DNA from: Rhodanobacteraceae bacterium
GTDB lineage: Bacteria > Pseudomonadota > Gammaproteobacteria > Xanthomonadales > SZUA-5
Reading direction: 5' to 3'
Length of the DNA: 64,000 nucleotides
NCBI GenBank assembly: GCA_016717705.1
Contig: JADKFD010000009.1
Span: 1 to 64,000, forward strand
The notes under the pieces were generated by a model. That model saw only the letters and a list, made by a program, of their open reading frames with translations. It made no database searches and was not told where the DNA came from. A program made the translations under genes and the position numbers. The stretch's first letter is position 1, and every line of letters begins with the position of its first letter. Positions 25,619 to 34,317 of the stretch are shown here, in pieces.

Positions 25619-27322
25619 ATGGTTCCGCATTCGCTCGACCGCTTGTTGGCCCCGCGCAGCATCGCCCTGATCGGCGCCAGCGACCAGCACGACTCGCTCG
25701 GCACCGCCTTCACGCGGCAGGCACTGGATGCGGAGTTTTCCGGCGAGATCCATCTGGTCAATCGCCACCGCAGCGACGTTTTCGGCCGCGCCTGTCTGCA
25801 CGACGCCAGGGAGCTGCCCGAAGGTGTCGATCTGGCCTTGGTCCTCACGCCGTGGGACAGCGTCGCCGGCATCATCGATACGCTGGCAAAACGCGCTTGC
25901 GGCGGCGCCGTGGTGGTCGGCATCGCCAGCAGCACGGCCTGGCAATGGACGTCGAACGCCAGTCAGCTCAAGCGGCTGCGACAGCAGGTCGCACGCAGCG
26001 GCCTGCGCATCGTCGGACCGGCGAGCCAGGGTCTGACGCTTTCCCGCCTCGGTCTGAATCTGAGTCTGTGCCCCGCACTGCCTCCGCCCGGCGGCATTGG
26101 TTTCGTATCGACGTCCGGCGCGGTTGCCGGCGTGATTGCTGACTGGGCGGCCACGCGCGGGGTCGGCATGTCGGCGCTGGTCAGCCTCGGCGACGAGATC
26201 GATGTCGATGTCGCCGATTGCCTGGACTGGTTCGCGCGCGATGCCGGCACGCGGGCGGTGCTGGTGCACGTCGACGCCTTGAACCATGCGCGCCACTTCC
26301 TGTCGGCGGCGCGCGCCCTGTCCTTCCGCAAGCCGCTGGTGATCCTGAAACCACACGAGACCGGGCGCACCCCCGATGATCCGGCGGCGGTGCTGTCGGA
26401 CGCCGTCCATCGGGCGGCCTTCACGCGCGCAGGCATGCTGCAGGCGCACGATCTGGAAGAGTTCTGCGCCGCGGCCAATGTCGACCTGCCGGCCTGGCCG
26501 CATGCCGGCCAGCGCTTTGCCATCGCCGGCAATGGCAGTGCGCTGGGCGCACTGGCAGCCGACGCCGTGTTCAGTTCCGGTGGCGCGCTGGCACAACCGC
26601 GCGACGAGACCGCGCTGCGCTTGCGTGCGCTACTGCCCAAGCGCGCAGCGATCGGCAATCCGCTCGATCTGCTGCGTGATGCCGGCCCGGAGCGCTACGC
26701 CGGCGCGGTCGCCGCGCTGGCAGCCGACTCCAACATCGACGTGGTCTTGCTGCTGCATCATCCGACCAGCTTCGGCAGCGGCCGCGACATCGCCCAGGCG
26801 CTGAATCCGGTGCCGCAGGGCGAGGCGCTGGTGCTGGCCGCATTCGCCGGTGCCGAACAGCAGCAGGCACGACGCATCCTCGGCGAGCGCGGAATTGCCG
26901 CCTTCCCGACGCCGGAAGCGGCGGTGCGCGCGTACGGGCTCAATCGCCGCTATTTCCGCCAGAAAGCCGAATTGATGCAGACGCCGCCGCCGTTGTTGCG
27001 CTGGCCGCTGTTCGACCCGGAGGCTATCGCCAGTGCGGTCATGCGCCATGGCAGCGATCCGCAGCGCCTGGGCCCGCTGCTGCTCGAACTGATCGGCATC
27101 GATCTTGAACTCGACCCGCGCCGCGCCGGCATGCAGCCATGCATCGGCCTGCGCACGCACGCTACGCTCGGTCCCTACGCCATCGCCGAGTGGCGGCAAG
27201 GCGCCATGTCGAATGCCTGCCGCTGGATCGCTTGCGCGTGGATCGCCTGCTCGAGCGCGGCTGGGCCGGCGCAGCGGTCGGCGCCGATCTGGCAGCCACA
27301 CTGCAGGGACATCTGCTGCTGA
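25619..27322 (+). CDS. Pat-type protein acetyltransferase, NDP-forming acyl-CoA synthetase-like part (frameshifted gene)
   Basis: First part of a gene that really spans 25619-27978 (about 786 residues). It begins LAPRSIALIGASD, the CoA-binding domain of NDP-forming acyl-CoA synthetases, continues with the succinyl-CoA-ligase-like fold (GFVSTSGAVAG), and enters the ATP-grasp-like region. The frame is correct until about 27200 (AIAEWRQGA), after which the remaining residues of this frame are spurious. Proteins with this layout plus a GNAT domain (Pat/YfiQ) acetylate lysines, notably on acetyl-CoA synthetase, using acetyl-CoA. The synthetase part is regulatory in known members. Confidence 0.85.
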   Translation: MVPHSLDRLLAPRSIALIGASDQHDSLGTAFTRQALDAEFSGEIHLVNRHRSDVFGRACLHDARELPEGVDLALVLTPWDSVAGIIDTLAKRACGGAVVVGIASSTAWQWTSNASQLKRLRQQVARSGLRIVGPASQGLTLSRLGLNLSLCPALPPPGGIGFVSTSGAVAGVIADWAATRGVGMSALVSLGDEIDVDVADCLDWFARDAGTRAVLVHVDALNHARHFLSAARALSFRKPLVILKPHETGRTPDDPAAVLSDAVHRAAFTRAGMLQAHDLEEFCAAANVDLPAWPHAGQRFAIAGNGSALGALAADAVFSSGGALAQPRDETALRLRALLPKRAAIGNPLDLLRDAGPERYAGAVAALAADSNIDVVLLLHHPTSFGSGRDIAQALNPVPQGEALVLAAFAGAEQQQARRILGERGIAAFPTPEAAVRAYGLNRRYFRQKAELMQTPPPLLRWPLFDPEAIASAVMRHGSDPQRLGPLLLELIGIDLELDPRRAGMQPCIGLRTHATLGPYAIAEWRQGAMSNACRWIACAWIACSSAAGPAQRSAPIWQPHCRDICC

Positions 27323-27978
27323 TGGCGGAACTGGTGCTGCTGCGACCGGAGATCACCCAGATCGAACTGGAGGGCGTCGAGTGCGCGGCAAGCGGCGAGA
27401 TCCAGGCGCATCTGAATCTGCAATGGAGCCCGAAACCGGAACGCGCGGCAACCGCATTCGCTGCGTATCCGTGGTCGGCCGCCACACCGATCACGCTCAG
27501 CGACGGCCAGCAGTTGCTGCTACGCGCCATCCGCGCCGAGGACGAGCAGCAACTGCAACTGGGTTTCACCCAGCTGAGCCCGGACGAAGTGCGCATGCGC
27601 TTTTTGTTCCCGCTGAAGTCGATGACCCACGACCTTGCGGCGCGCCTGACCCAGCTCGACTACGACCGCGAGATCGCCCTGGTGCTGGCCGACCTTGAGC
27701 CGCCCGGCCAATCGCGCCTGTTCGGCGTGGTGCGCGCCAGTTTCGACCCAACCGTCGGCGGCGCCGAGTTTGCCATCGTCATTCCGAAGCAGTTGGCCGG
27801 CCAGGGCCTGGGCACCCGACTGGTCGAGCGCATCATCGAACTGACCCGCGCCGCGGGCATGCGCCAGATCTACGGCGACACCCTGCCGGAAAACCAGGCG
27901 ATGCGCGCATTGGCGCGCAAATGCGGATTTCGCGAGGAACTGCGCGACCACCTGATCCGGATCACGCGCGAGTTGTAG
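27200..27978 (+). CDS. Pat-type protein acetyltransferase, C-terminal GNAT part after frameshift
   Basis: Continuation of the 25619 gene in the next frame: ECLPLDRLRVDRLLERG completes the ATP-grasp-like part, and a GNAT domain follows (about 27480-27960) with LRAIRAEDEQQLQLGF, the acetyl-CoA binding loop GQGLGTRL and a final CGFRE. No independent start or ribosome site is apparent near the junction. A single indel near 27200 explains the break. Confidence 0.82.
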
Positions 27979-28175
27979 TCCGCGCAGCGCCGGCCCTGGT
28001 AGGCCAGGCGCGTCCTCGGTACTCGGTATTGCCGCAGGCGGTTACGCGCGACGCCCGGCGAAAGAGCGCGCGAAAGGCAAAGCCGCCAGCGCGATCAGCT
28101 ATGCGCAATTCCCGCCCCACGCGCGCCGGTCCGCGCTTCGGCTCTTATGCGGACAGAAGCTCCTGAGCTCTGGCC

Positions 28176-28688
28176 TCAGCGCTGCCCGTTGCCAAACTCC
28201 GTGCGCAGCCACTTGTCGAGCATGCGCTTGTCGAAGCGCAGCGGATCCGAACTCATGCCGCCGTTGTGGGCGTCGAAGCCCAGGTCCTTGAGGTTGGCGT
28301 CGCCGGACTTGATCACGGCGCCCTGGGCGTCGCTCAGAACATAGCTCAACTTGGCACGCGGCGGATAGACGCTCTTGACCGTGCGCGTGTCGAGCAGATT
28401 CGGGTTGGTGTGCGGCTCCAGGTCACCGGCAAGATCGATGTCGTTGAACTTGATCAACAGTGTCTGACCGGGGCCGACATAGCGCGCCGCACTTTTTTCC
28501 ATGTGCTTGCGCAGATTCTTGAGATGCGGGTTTTCTTCCGGCTTGGAGGGAAACTGGCGGTCGCGGATGTCGGTGAAATTCTCTGGATTGACGAATTCGA
28601 CGACCACTGGCTTGGCGACCGGCTCTTCAGCCAGCGCGGGCAGCGCGACCAGTGCGACACACAGAACGCTCACGCGGATCAGGGACAT
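28176..28688 (-). CDS. exported DUF3016-family protein
   Basis: 170 residues with a signal peptide (1-19, ending PALA). The body matches DUF3016: VVEFVNPENFTDIRD, LIKFNDIDLAGDLEP and YPPRAKLSY. Function is unknown in the family; it is predicted periplasmic. ATG 28688 has AGGAG 8 nt upstream. It is divergent from arsM with about 220 bp between them. Confidence 0.88.
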   Translation of the reverse strand: MSLIRVSVLCVALVALPALAEEPVAKPVVVEFVNPENFTDIRDRQFPSKPEENPHLKNLRKHMEKSAARYVGPGQTLLIKFNDIDLAGDLEPHTNPNLLDTRTVKSVYPPRAKLSYVLSDAQGAVIKSGDANLKDLGFDAHNGGMSSDPLRFDKRMLDKWLRTEFGNGQR

Positions 28689-28911
28689 CGGAATCACTCC
28701 TGCTGACGGCACGTGAGCTGATTCTGGCACGCCTGCGTGTGCACATGATCAAAACGAACAGAATGGGACGCTCGGCCGGCGCGCGGGCCCGCAAGAAATA
28801 CTCCGCGCGCCTGCCGGTCTGCGATGCTGTGCATTCGCCATCCACCATTGCCGTGCGATCGTTGCCGCAGCATGCAATCTTGCTGGCATATCCCGTCCAA
28901 CCGAGGCCTCC

Positions 28912-29958
28912 ATGTCCAAGCAACAGACACTCGACGACATCCGCAATTACTACGGCGTCGTCCTGCAAACCAGCAGTGACCTGAAGACCGGCGCCTGTTG
29001 CACCATCGACGCCATGCCCGCACATCTGCGGCAATTGCTGGAGGACGTGCACCCGCAGGTCCGCGAGCGCTTCTATGGCTGCGGCTCGCCGCTGCCGCCG
29101 GCCCTGGACGGCATGACGGTGCTCGATCTGGGCTGCGGCAGCGGGCGCGATGCCTATCTGCTGTCGCGCCTGGTGGGTGAGCACGGGCGCGTCATCGGCG
29201 TCGACATGACCGCCGAACAACTGCAGGCGGCGCGCGCGCACCAGCAGTGGCACGCGCAGCGTTACGGCCACAGTCGCAGCAACATCGAGTTCGTTGACGG
29301 CTACATCGAAGATCTGGCCGGCTGCGGCATTGCCGACGCCAGCGTCGACGTGGTGGTCAGCAACTGCGTGCTCAACCTGTCGCCGGAGAAGGAGCGCGTA
29401 TTCGGCGAAATCATGCGCGTCCTCAAACCCGGCGGTGAGCTCTACTTCTCCGACGTATTCGCGGATCGGCGCATTCCGGAGGCGCTGCGGCGCGACCCGG
29501 TGCTGCTCGGCGAGTGCCTGGCGGGCGCGCTGTACATCGAGGATTTCCGTCGCCTGATGGCGCGCGCCGGCTGCGCCGACGTGCGCAAGATCAGCGACAG
29601 CGCGGTACCGCTGTTCGACGCGGCGATCATCGCCAGGATCGGCATGGTCAACTTCCGTTCGATCACGCTGCGCGCATTCAAGCTCGATCTGGAGGACCGT
29701 TGCGAGGATTTCGGCCAGGTCGCCACCTACCTGGGCACGATCCCCAACCATCCGCACGCTTTCGACCTCGACGATCATCACCATTTCGAGACCGGCCGTC
29801 CCTTGCGCGTCTGCGGCAACAGCTTCGACATGCTGGCGGCAACCCGCTACGCGCCGCATTTTCGGCTGAGCGGGGACAAATCGGTCCATTTCGGACTGTT
29901 CGATTGCGCGCCAGTCGGCGTCGCCACGGCCCTCACCGGGGCAGCGAACTGTTGCTAG
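28912..29958 (+). CDS. arsM: arsenite S-adenosylmethionine methyltransferase
   Basis: 348 residues. A class I SAM-dependent methyltransferase with binding motif LDLGCGSG at 71-78 and Cys residues in the positions used by ArsM enzymes to bind As(III): CC at 29-30, C152 in SNCVLN and C202 in GECLAGA. It converts arsenite into methylated arsenicals in the cytoplasm. The C-terminal part carries DDHHHFETG and ends with CC. It is first in a cluster with arsS and a rhodanese; a family-C repeat separates it from arsS, so a shared transcript is likely but not certain. Confidence 0.92.
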   Translation: MSKQQTLDDIRNYYGVVLQTSSDLKTGACCTIDAMPAHLRQLLEDVHPQVRERFYGCGSPLPPALDGMTVLDLGCGSGRDAYLLSRLVGEHGRVIGVDMTAEQLQAARAHQQWHAQRYGHSRSNIEFVDGYIEDLAGCGIADASVDVVVSNCVLNLSPEKERVFGEIMRVLKPGGELYFSDVFADRRIPEALRRDPVLLGECLAGALYIEDFRRLMARAGCADVRKISDSAVPLFDAAIIARIGMVNFRSITLRAFKLDLEDRCEDFGQVATYLGTIPNHPHAFDLDDHHHFETGRPLRVCGNSFDMLAATRYAPHFRLSGDKSVHFGLFDCAPVGVATALTGAANCC

Positions 29959-29988
29959 CAAGCACATGACCACCAGGTTGCGGTGAAC

Positions 29989-30077
29989 GTAGGTCACGTT
30001 GGCCATGCTCCTTGGCCTACGTGACATCGTGCGCTGCATTGTCACGTAGGCCGAAAAGCACGGCCAACGTGACCTAC
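29989..30077. repeat. family-C palindrome between arsM and arsS
   Basis: GTAGGTCACGTTGGCC at 29989-30004 faces GGCCAACGTGACCTAC at 30062-30077, with internal arms GGCCTACGTGACA and TGTCACGTAGGCC. It is nearly identical in design to the copy at 23821-23899. Confidence 0.88.
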
Positions 30078-30128
30078 GATCATGGCAACCTACGATTGAC
30101 AGCGAAAAGCCTATTCGGAGCGTAATCC

Positions 30129-31088
30129 ATGCATGACACCTGGCCGCGCCTGCAGGCGCGCAGCTTTCCGGCGATCGAGCGCGATCGCATCGATACCCTG
30201 CAACTGAATCTGGGTTATCTGTGCAACATCAGCTGCATCCACTGCCACGTCAACGCCGGCCCGCGGCGCACCGAGTTGATGGACCGGGAGACCAGGGAAC
30301 TCGCGCTCAAGGTGGCGGCCAATCGCGATGTGCGCAGTTTCGACCTGACCGGCGGCTCGCCCGAGATGAACCCGCATTTTCGCTGGCTGGTGCAAAGCGC
30401 CCGCGAACAGGGCATCCACGTCATGGACCGGCTCAACCCGACCATCATCGAGGAGCCAGGCTACGAGTGGGTCGCCGAGTTCCTGGCCGAGCAGCGGATC
30501 GAACTGGTCGCCTCCCTGCCCTGCTACAGCCAGGCCAATGTCGAGGAGCAGCGCGGCAACGGCGTGTTCGAGTCGTCGATCCGCGCCCTCAAGAAGTTGA
30601 ATGCGCTGGGCTACGGGCAGCGCCCGGAGTTGCCGCTGAATCTGGTCTACAACCCCAACGGCGCCTTTCTGCCGCCGTCACAGTCCAAGTTGTCGGCCGA
30701 CTACAAGCGCTTGCTCCATGAGAACTTCGGCATCGTTTTCAACGAGTTGTATGCGCTGGCCAACATGCCGATCCAGCGTTTCGGCTCCTGGCTGGTGTCC
30801 AAAGGCAAGTTCGACAGCTATATGCAGACCCTGATGGACGCGCATCGCGACGAGAACCTCGGCAGTGTGATGTGTCGCAGCCTGGTCAGCATCGACTACC
30901 GCGGATTTCTCTACGATTGCGACTTCAACCAGATGCTGAAACTGTCGCTCGGCGGCACCGAGCGCGAGGTGCACTTGAGCGAACTGCTGGATGCGCCCCT
31001 GCCGCGCAAGATCGGCGTCGCCGGGCATTGCTTCGGTTGCACCGCCGGCCAGGGATCCAGCTGCGGCGGCGCGCTGGCAGCGGCTTGA
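30129..31088 (+). CDS. arsS: arsenosugar biosynthesis radical SAM protein
   Basis: 319 residues. The radical SAM cluster motif CxxxCxxC reads CNISCIHC (C32, C36, C39). DLTGGSPEMNPHF and a C-terminal extra Cys cluster (HCFGCTAGQGSSCGG) match ArsS. Known ArsS enzymes attach the 5'-deoxyadenosyl group to dimethylarsenite, a step of arsenosugar synthesis, after methylation by ArsM. The stop TGA overlaps the ATG of the rhodanese gene (TGATG). Start ATG 30129 lies soon after the repeat; the ribosome site is weak (GGAGCG). Confidence 0.92.
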   Translation: MHDTWPRLQARSFPAIERDRIDTLQLNLGYLCNISCIHCHVNAGPRRTELMDRETRELALKVAANRDVRSFDLTGGSPEMNPHFRWLVQSAREQGIHVMDRLNPTIIEEPGYEWVAEFLAEQRIELVASLPCYSQANVEEQRGNGVFESSIRALKKLNALGYGQRPELPLNLVYNPNGAFLPPSQSKLSADYKRLLHENFGIVFNELYALANMPIQRFGSWLVSKGKFDSYMQTLMDAHRDENLGSVMCRSLVSIDYRGFLYDCDFNQMLKLSLGGTEREVHLSELLDAPLPRKIGVAGHCFGCTAGQGSSCGGALAAA

Positions 31089-31576
31089 TGCGCGTGCACG
31101 CGCTGCTGGCCTGGATGACGCTGCTCGCACCGCTGCCGGCGCTTGCCGATGCGCAGCTCGACCAGCGCATCGAAGCGCTGGTGGCGGATGTCGAAGCCAG
31201 CGTCGGCGATGTGCCGGTGATCCGCGCCGATGCGCTGCGGCTGGCGCTGAGCGCTGCGACGCCACCGGTTCTGCTCGACGTCCGTGCGCCGGAGGAACGG
31301 GCCGTGTCGGTGATTCCGGGCGCGGTGTTCGACGCCGACCGCATCGTGGCTGGCGCCGAGGTGATCGTCTATTGCACCGTCGGCCTGCGTAGCGGGAAGA
31401 CCGCTCGGCAATTGCGTGAGCGCGGCATCAATGCCCTGAACTTGCGCGGCGGCATTCTGGCCTGGCTGGCAGCGGGAGGAGCGCTGGTCGATGCCCAAGG
31501 CGCGCCGACAAACCGCGTGCACGTGTATGGACGGCGCTGGAATGCGGTTCCGGAGGGGTTTGAGGCAGTTTGGTAG
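31088..31576 (+). CDS. exported rhodanese-domain protein of the arsenosugar cluster
   Basis: 162 residues. A signal peptide (1-19, ending PALA) precedes a rhodanese domain with LLDVRAPEE and active-site loop CTVGLRSG, then GGILAWL. Such proteins carry sulfur as a persulfide. The gene overlaps arsS by 1 nt (TGATG), so it is translationally coupled. Its place suggests a role in sulfur chemistry of arsenicals, perhaps thiolation or thioarsenical handling in the periplasm; this is inference. Confidence 0.88.
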   Translation: MRVHALLAWMTLLAPLPALADAQLDQRIEALVADVEASVGDVPVIRADALRLALSAATPPVLLDVRAPEERAVSVIPGAVFDADRIVAGAEVIVYCTVGLRSGKTARQLRERGINALNLRGGILAWLAAGGALVDAQGAPTNRVHVYGRRWNAVPEGFEAVW

Positions 31577-31696
31577 CCGTTGGAGCGCATCGCGCAAGGA
31601 AAGCGCGGCGCTGGCCATTGAAAATCTTGCTCGCCGGAAGTCCACGCAAGATTTGTGGAGGGGCGCGCTCGCGCCGATTCACACAACCCAGCCCAC

Positions 31697-32560
31697 TCAG
31701 CGCCGAAACCCCAGGATTGCGTCGCGCAATTCTTCCAGATCGATGTCCTCCGGCCGCGGTCGCGGCCCGAAATGGGCATCGTACAGAGTCGCGGCAGCCT
31801 CCTCCGCCTGGGTCCGCTGGTCTGGATCCAGATTCTGCTGCAGGCGCACCAGCGCGGTCTCCGCGCGTGCCTGGTCGGTGGCATTACACACCTGTTTGCA
31901 CAGCGTGGCGTAGGTGTACGCCTTGACCAGATCCTCGCCCAGCACCTGCTGCAAGGGTTTCAGCGGGCGCACCGCGTCGATCATCTTGCGCATGGCCTGG
32001 TTCTGCATCGCGGTGCCGTCGGCCCCGTGGCCACGCCAGCCTTCGAAATAATGTTCATAGCCGTCCATGAACCCGGCGACCGCCTGTCCGCTGCCTTGTT
32101 CCAGCGCGCGCTGCAGGAATTGCGGTGCCTGCTCCTTGTACTCCGCCAGCCGATCCATCTGCAGCAGCGCCTTGTCCAGATTGAGCGCCGGCACCAAGGC
32201 AAATCCCAGCTGTCCGGCCAGATCGCCGGCATCGGCCGCGCGTCTTTGCACTTCGAACAGCAGCGCCTCGTCGAGGTCAGCCGGCAGGTTCGCGCACAGC
32301 TCATCCAGCTCGGCGACCAGTTCGGCGGCCGAGGAGATCATCTCCTGCATGCGTTCGCCGCCGCGACGCTGAGCCCGCGGTGAGTCCTCGAAGGCGATGA
32401 TCATGTCCATGCGCAGGCTGGCCCAGCGATGCCGCTGGCAGTCGCTCAGTTCCTGCATCAGCCGTCGCGTGGCCGCGAGGCTGCCGCCGCGATGGGCTTC
32501 GATCAGCGCCGCCGCGGTGCGACCTTCCGCGGCACCACGACATGCGCTCTGGCGGCCGCG
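31697..32560 (-). CDS. unknown protein, C-terminal part of a frameshifted gene
   Basis: C-terminal part of a gene that runs 31697-32736. This part is helical, charged and soluble (about 285 residues) with AALIEAHRGGSLAATRRLMQ at its beginning. I recognise no family. It would lie outside the inner membrane if the anchor in the N-terminal part is real. The frame switches somewhere between 32503 and 32560. Confidence 0.65.
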   Translation of the reverse strand, partial: RGRQSACRGAAEGRTAAALIEAHRGGSLAATRRLMQELSDCQRHRWASLRMDMIIAFEDSPRAQRRGGERMQEMISSAAELVAELDELCANLPADLDEALLFEVQRRAADAGDLAGQLGFALVPALNLDKALLQMDRLAEYKEQAPQFLQRALEQGSGQAVAGFMDGYEHYFEGWRGHGADGTAMQNQAMRKMIDAVRPLKPLQQVLGEDLVKAYTYATLCKQVCNATDQARAETALVRLQQNLDPDQRTQAEEAAATLYDAHFGPRPRPEDIDLEELRDAILGFRR

Positions 32561-32736
32561 GGACTCGCCGGCGCGCCATCGCTGGCGCCGGCGGCTGCCG
32601 GGACTCCACGCCGTTTCGGCTGCCAATGGACCAGGGCACCACCGTCAGCGGGCAGGGTTCGCGGCCAGCGCCAAATGCCGATCGCGAGCGCGGCGATCAG
32701 CAAGACGGCGGCAATCGACAACCACAGGCGTTTCAT
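32503..32736 (-). CDS. unknown protein, N-terminal signal-anchor part of a frameshifted gene
   Basis: Beginning of the 31697-32736 gene: MKRLWLSIAAVLLIAALAIG forms a signal anchor, followed by a Pro/Ala-rich linker. Its own frame runs into a stop at 32503, but the domain sequence continues in the other frame. One indel between 32503 and 32560 would give a single protein of about 346 residues. No family recognised. Confidence 0.65.
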   Translation of the reverse strand: MKRLWLSIAAVLLIAALAIGIWRWPRTLPADGGALVHWQPKRRGVPAAAGASDGAPASPAAARAHVVVPRKVAPRRR

Positions 32737-32771
32737 CCGGGCTCTCGGCGAGCATGTCGCAATACCGCAAC

Positions 32772-32812
32772 TGTAGGTCAGGTTGACCCGAAGGGGCTAC
32801 GTGACTTCTGGC
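32772..32812. repeat. degenerate family-C repeat
   Basis: TGTAGGTCAGGTTGACC followed by GGGGCTACGTGACTT, a diverged relative of the palindromes at 23.8 and 30.0 kb, between convergently ordered 3' and 5' gene ends. Confidence 0.6.
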
Positions 32813-32818
32813 CAAGCT

Positions 32819-33793
32819 TCAGCGCTGTCCCTTTCGCTGCGCGCGCCGCGCCTGGTGGTTCGCCAGCAGCACGGCGATCGCCGCCGAGGCCAAACGGGTT
32901 TCCAGCGAGTCGCCACGACTGGTCAGGACGATCGGAACCCGAGCGCCGAGCACGATGCCGGCGGCTTCGGCCTCGGCGAGGTAGCTCAGGCTCTTGGCCA
33001 GCATGTTCGCCGCTTCCAGATGCGGCGCCACCAGGATGTCCGCCCAGCCGGCGACCGGCGACTGGATCTGCTTGATCTGTGCGGCCGCCAGATTGACCGC
33101 ATTGTCGAGCGCCAGTGGTCCGTCGAGCAGCGCGCCGGTGATCTGGCCGCGATCGGCCATCTTGCACAGCGCGGCGGCATCCAGGGTCGACTGGATCTTC
33201 GGATTGACCGATTCGGTCGCCGACAGTATCGCCACCTTGGGCTGCGGATTGCCCAGCGCATGCGCCAGGAAGATCGCGTTCTGCACGATGTCGACTTTCT
33301 CGGCCAGCGTCGGAAAGATGTTCACCCCGCCGTCGGTGATGATCAGCGCACGATCGAGCAGCGGCACATCCATCACGAAGCAATGGCTGATACGCCGATC
33401 GGTGCGCAGTCCGGCGTCGCGCGAGACCACTTCGCTGAGCAACTCGTTGGTGTACACGCTGCCCTTCATCAGCATGCTGACGCGGCCTTCGCGCGCCAGT
33501 CTGGCGCCCATCTCGACCGAGGCCTGGCTATGCGGCGTGTCGATCAGTTCCATTCGGGAAATGTCGAGGCGAGCATCGCGCGCCGCCGCCTCGATGCGGG
33601 CGCGCGGTCCGACCAGGATCGGCTGGATCAGCCCGACTTCAGCGGCACGCACGGCGCCGGTCAGAGACGCGCTGTCGCACGGATGCACCACCGCGCACGG
33701 CTCATCCGGCAGATTGGCGCAGTAGGCAATCAAGCGATGGTACTTGTCATGCTTGACGTGCTCGACGCTGCGGATCTGGGTCTTCTGGTCCAT
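32819..33793 (-). CDS. phosphate acetyl/butyryltransferase family protein
   Basis: 324 residues. Matches the Pta/Ptb family: LMKGSVYTNELLSEVV, SHCFVMDVP, ITDGGVNIFPTL, NPKIQSTLDAAAL and the final LTSRGDS, typical of phosphate butyryltransferase-like enzymes. It would exchange acyl groups between CoA and phosphate. No acyl kinase gene is next to it, so the physiological direction is unclear. Start ATG 33793 has only a weak ribosome site (GGGA at about 11 nt). Confidence 0.88.
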   Translation of the reverse strand: MDQKTQIRSVEHVKHDKYHRLIAYCANLPDEPCAVVHPCDSASLTGAVRAAEVGLIQPILVGPRARIEAAARDARLDISRMELIDTPHSQASVEMGARLAREGRVSMLMKGSVYTNELLSEVVSRDAGLRTDRRISHCFVMDVPLLDRALIITDGGVNIFPTLAEKVDIVQNAIFLAHALGNPQPKVAILSATESVNPKIQSTLDAAALCKMADRGQITGALLDGPLALDNAVNLAAAQIKQIQSPVAGWADILVAPHLEAANMLAKSLSYLAEAEAAGIVLGARVPIVLTSRGDSLETRLASAAIAVLLANHQARRAQRKGQR

Positions 33794-33953
33794 GTTGCTG
33801 TTGCATCCCAATAGTTGGCCACAGGGAGGTCGCGGTGGCCGCGTTGCGGTCGCCGTGACCCTCGGCAAACAAGGCCGTATCCGCGTGCGAGGCATGCGTA
33901 TGCCTCGCTGTGCCGGCGCATTTGCCGGCACGCGGCCCCCTCCCAGGCGCCTG

Positions 33954-34259
33954 TCAAATCTTGACTACATAAGCTTTGCGGGTCGTCTCGACGACTTCCC
34001 AGCAGCCACGAAATCCTGGCCGGATGACGAAGCAATCGCCGCTGCGCAAGGCATGCACGGCGCCGTCGTCTTCGCTCAGGATCGAGACACCGCTGAAGAT
34101 ATGGCAGAACTCCCATTCAGCGTACTCAACTCGCCATTTTCCCGGCGTGGACTCCCAGATTCCTGAATAGACGCCGCGCCGGGGCCCGCGGGCGGGCGGG
34201 CGGGGCGCCGCAGGCGGCACCGGTGGGGGGCCGGCAGCCGGACCGCGCGACGGGGTCAT
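33954..34259 (-). CDS. cupin-domain protein with corrupted N-terminus
   Basis: 101 residues in the reading frame, of which about 73 are a credible cupin-3 type domain (GIWESTPGKW, YAEWEFCHIF, GDCFVIRPGFRGCWE). The first about 28 residues are Pro/Gly/Arg only and coded by a GC-only tract (34171-34250). Family members normally have a further 35-40 residues there. The true N-terminus appears replaced or misread. Small cupins of this type bind metal or small ligands; function unknown. Confidence 0.7.
   Translation of the reverse strand: MTPSRGPAAGPPPVPPAAPRPPARGPRRGVYSGIWESTPGKWRVEYAEWEFCHIFSGVSILSEDDGAVHALRSGDCFVIRPGFRGCWEVVETTRKAYVVKI
34171..34250. other. low-complexity G/C tract at the cupin gene start
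   Basis: Eighty bases with almost no A or T, including GCGGGCGGGCGGGCGGGGCG, sit where the 5' part of the cupin gene should be. It resembles the tracts at 20.1 and 41.6 kb and probably marks a sequencing or assembly problem. Confidence 0.6.
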
Positions 34260-34317
34260 TCCAGCACATGCGCCATGACTGCCGCTATCGTCCAGCGTCG
34301 ACTTCCGGACTAGTCAC

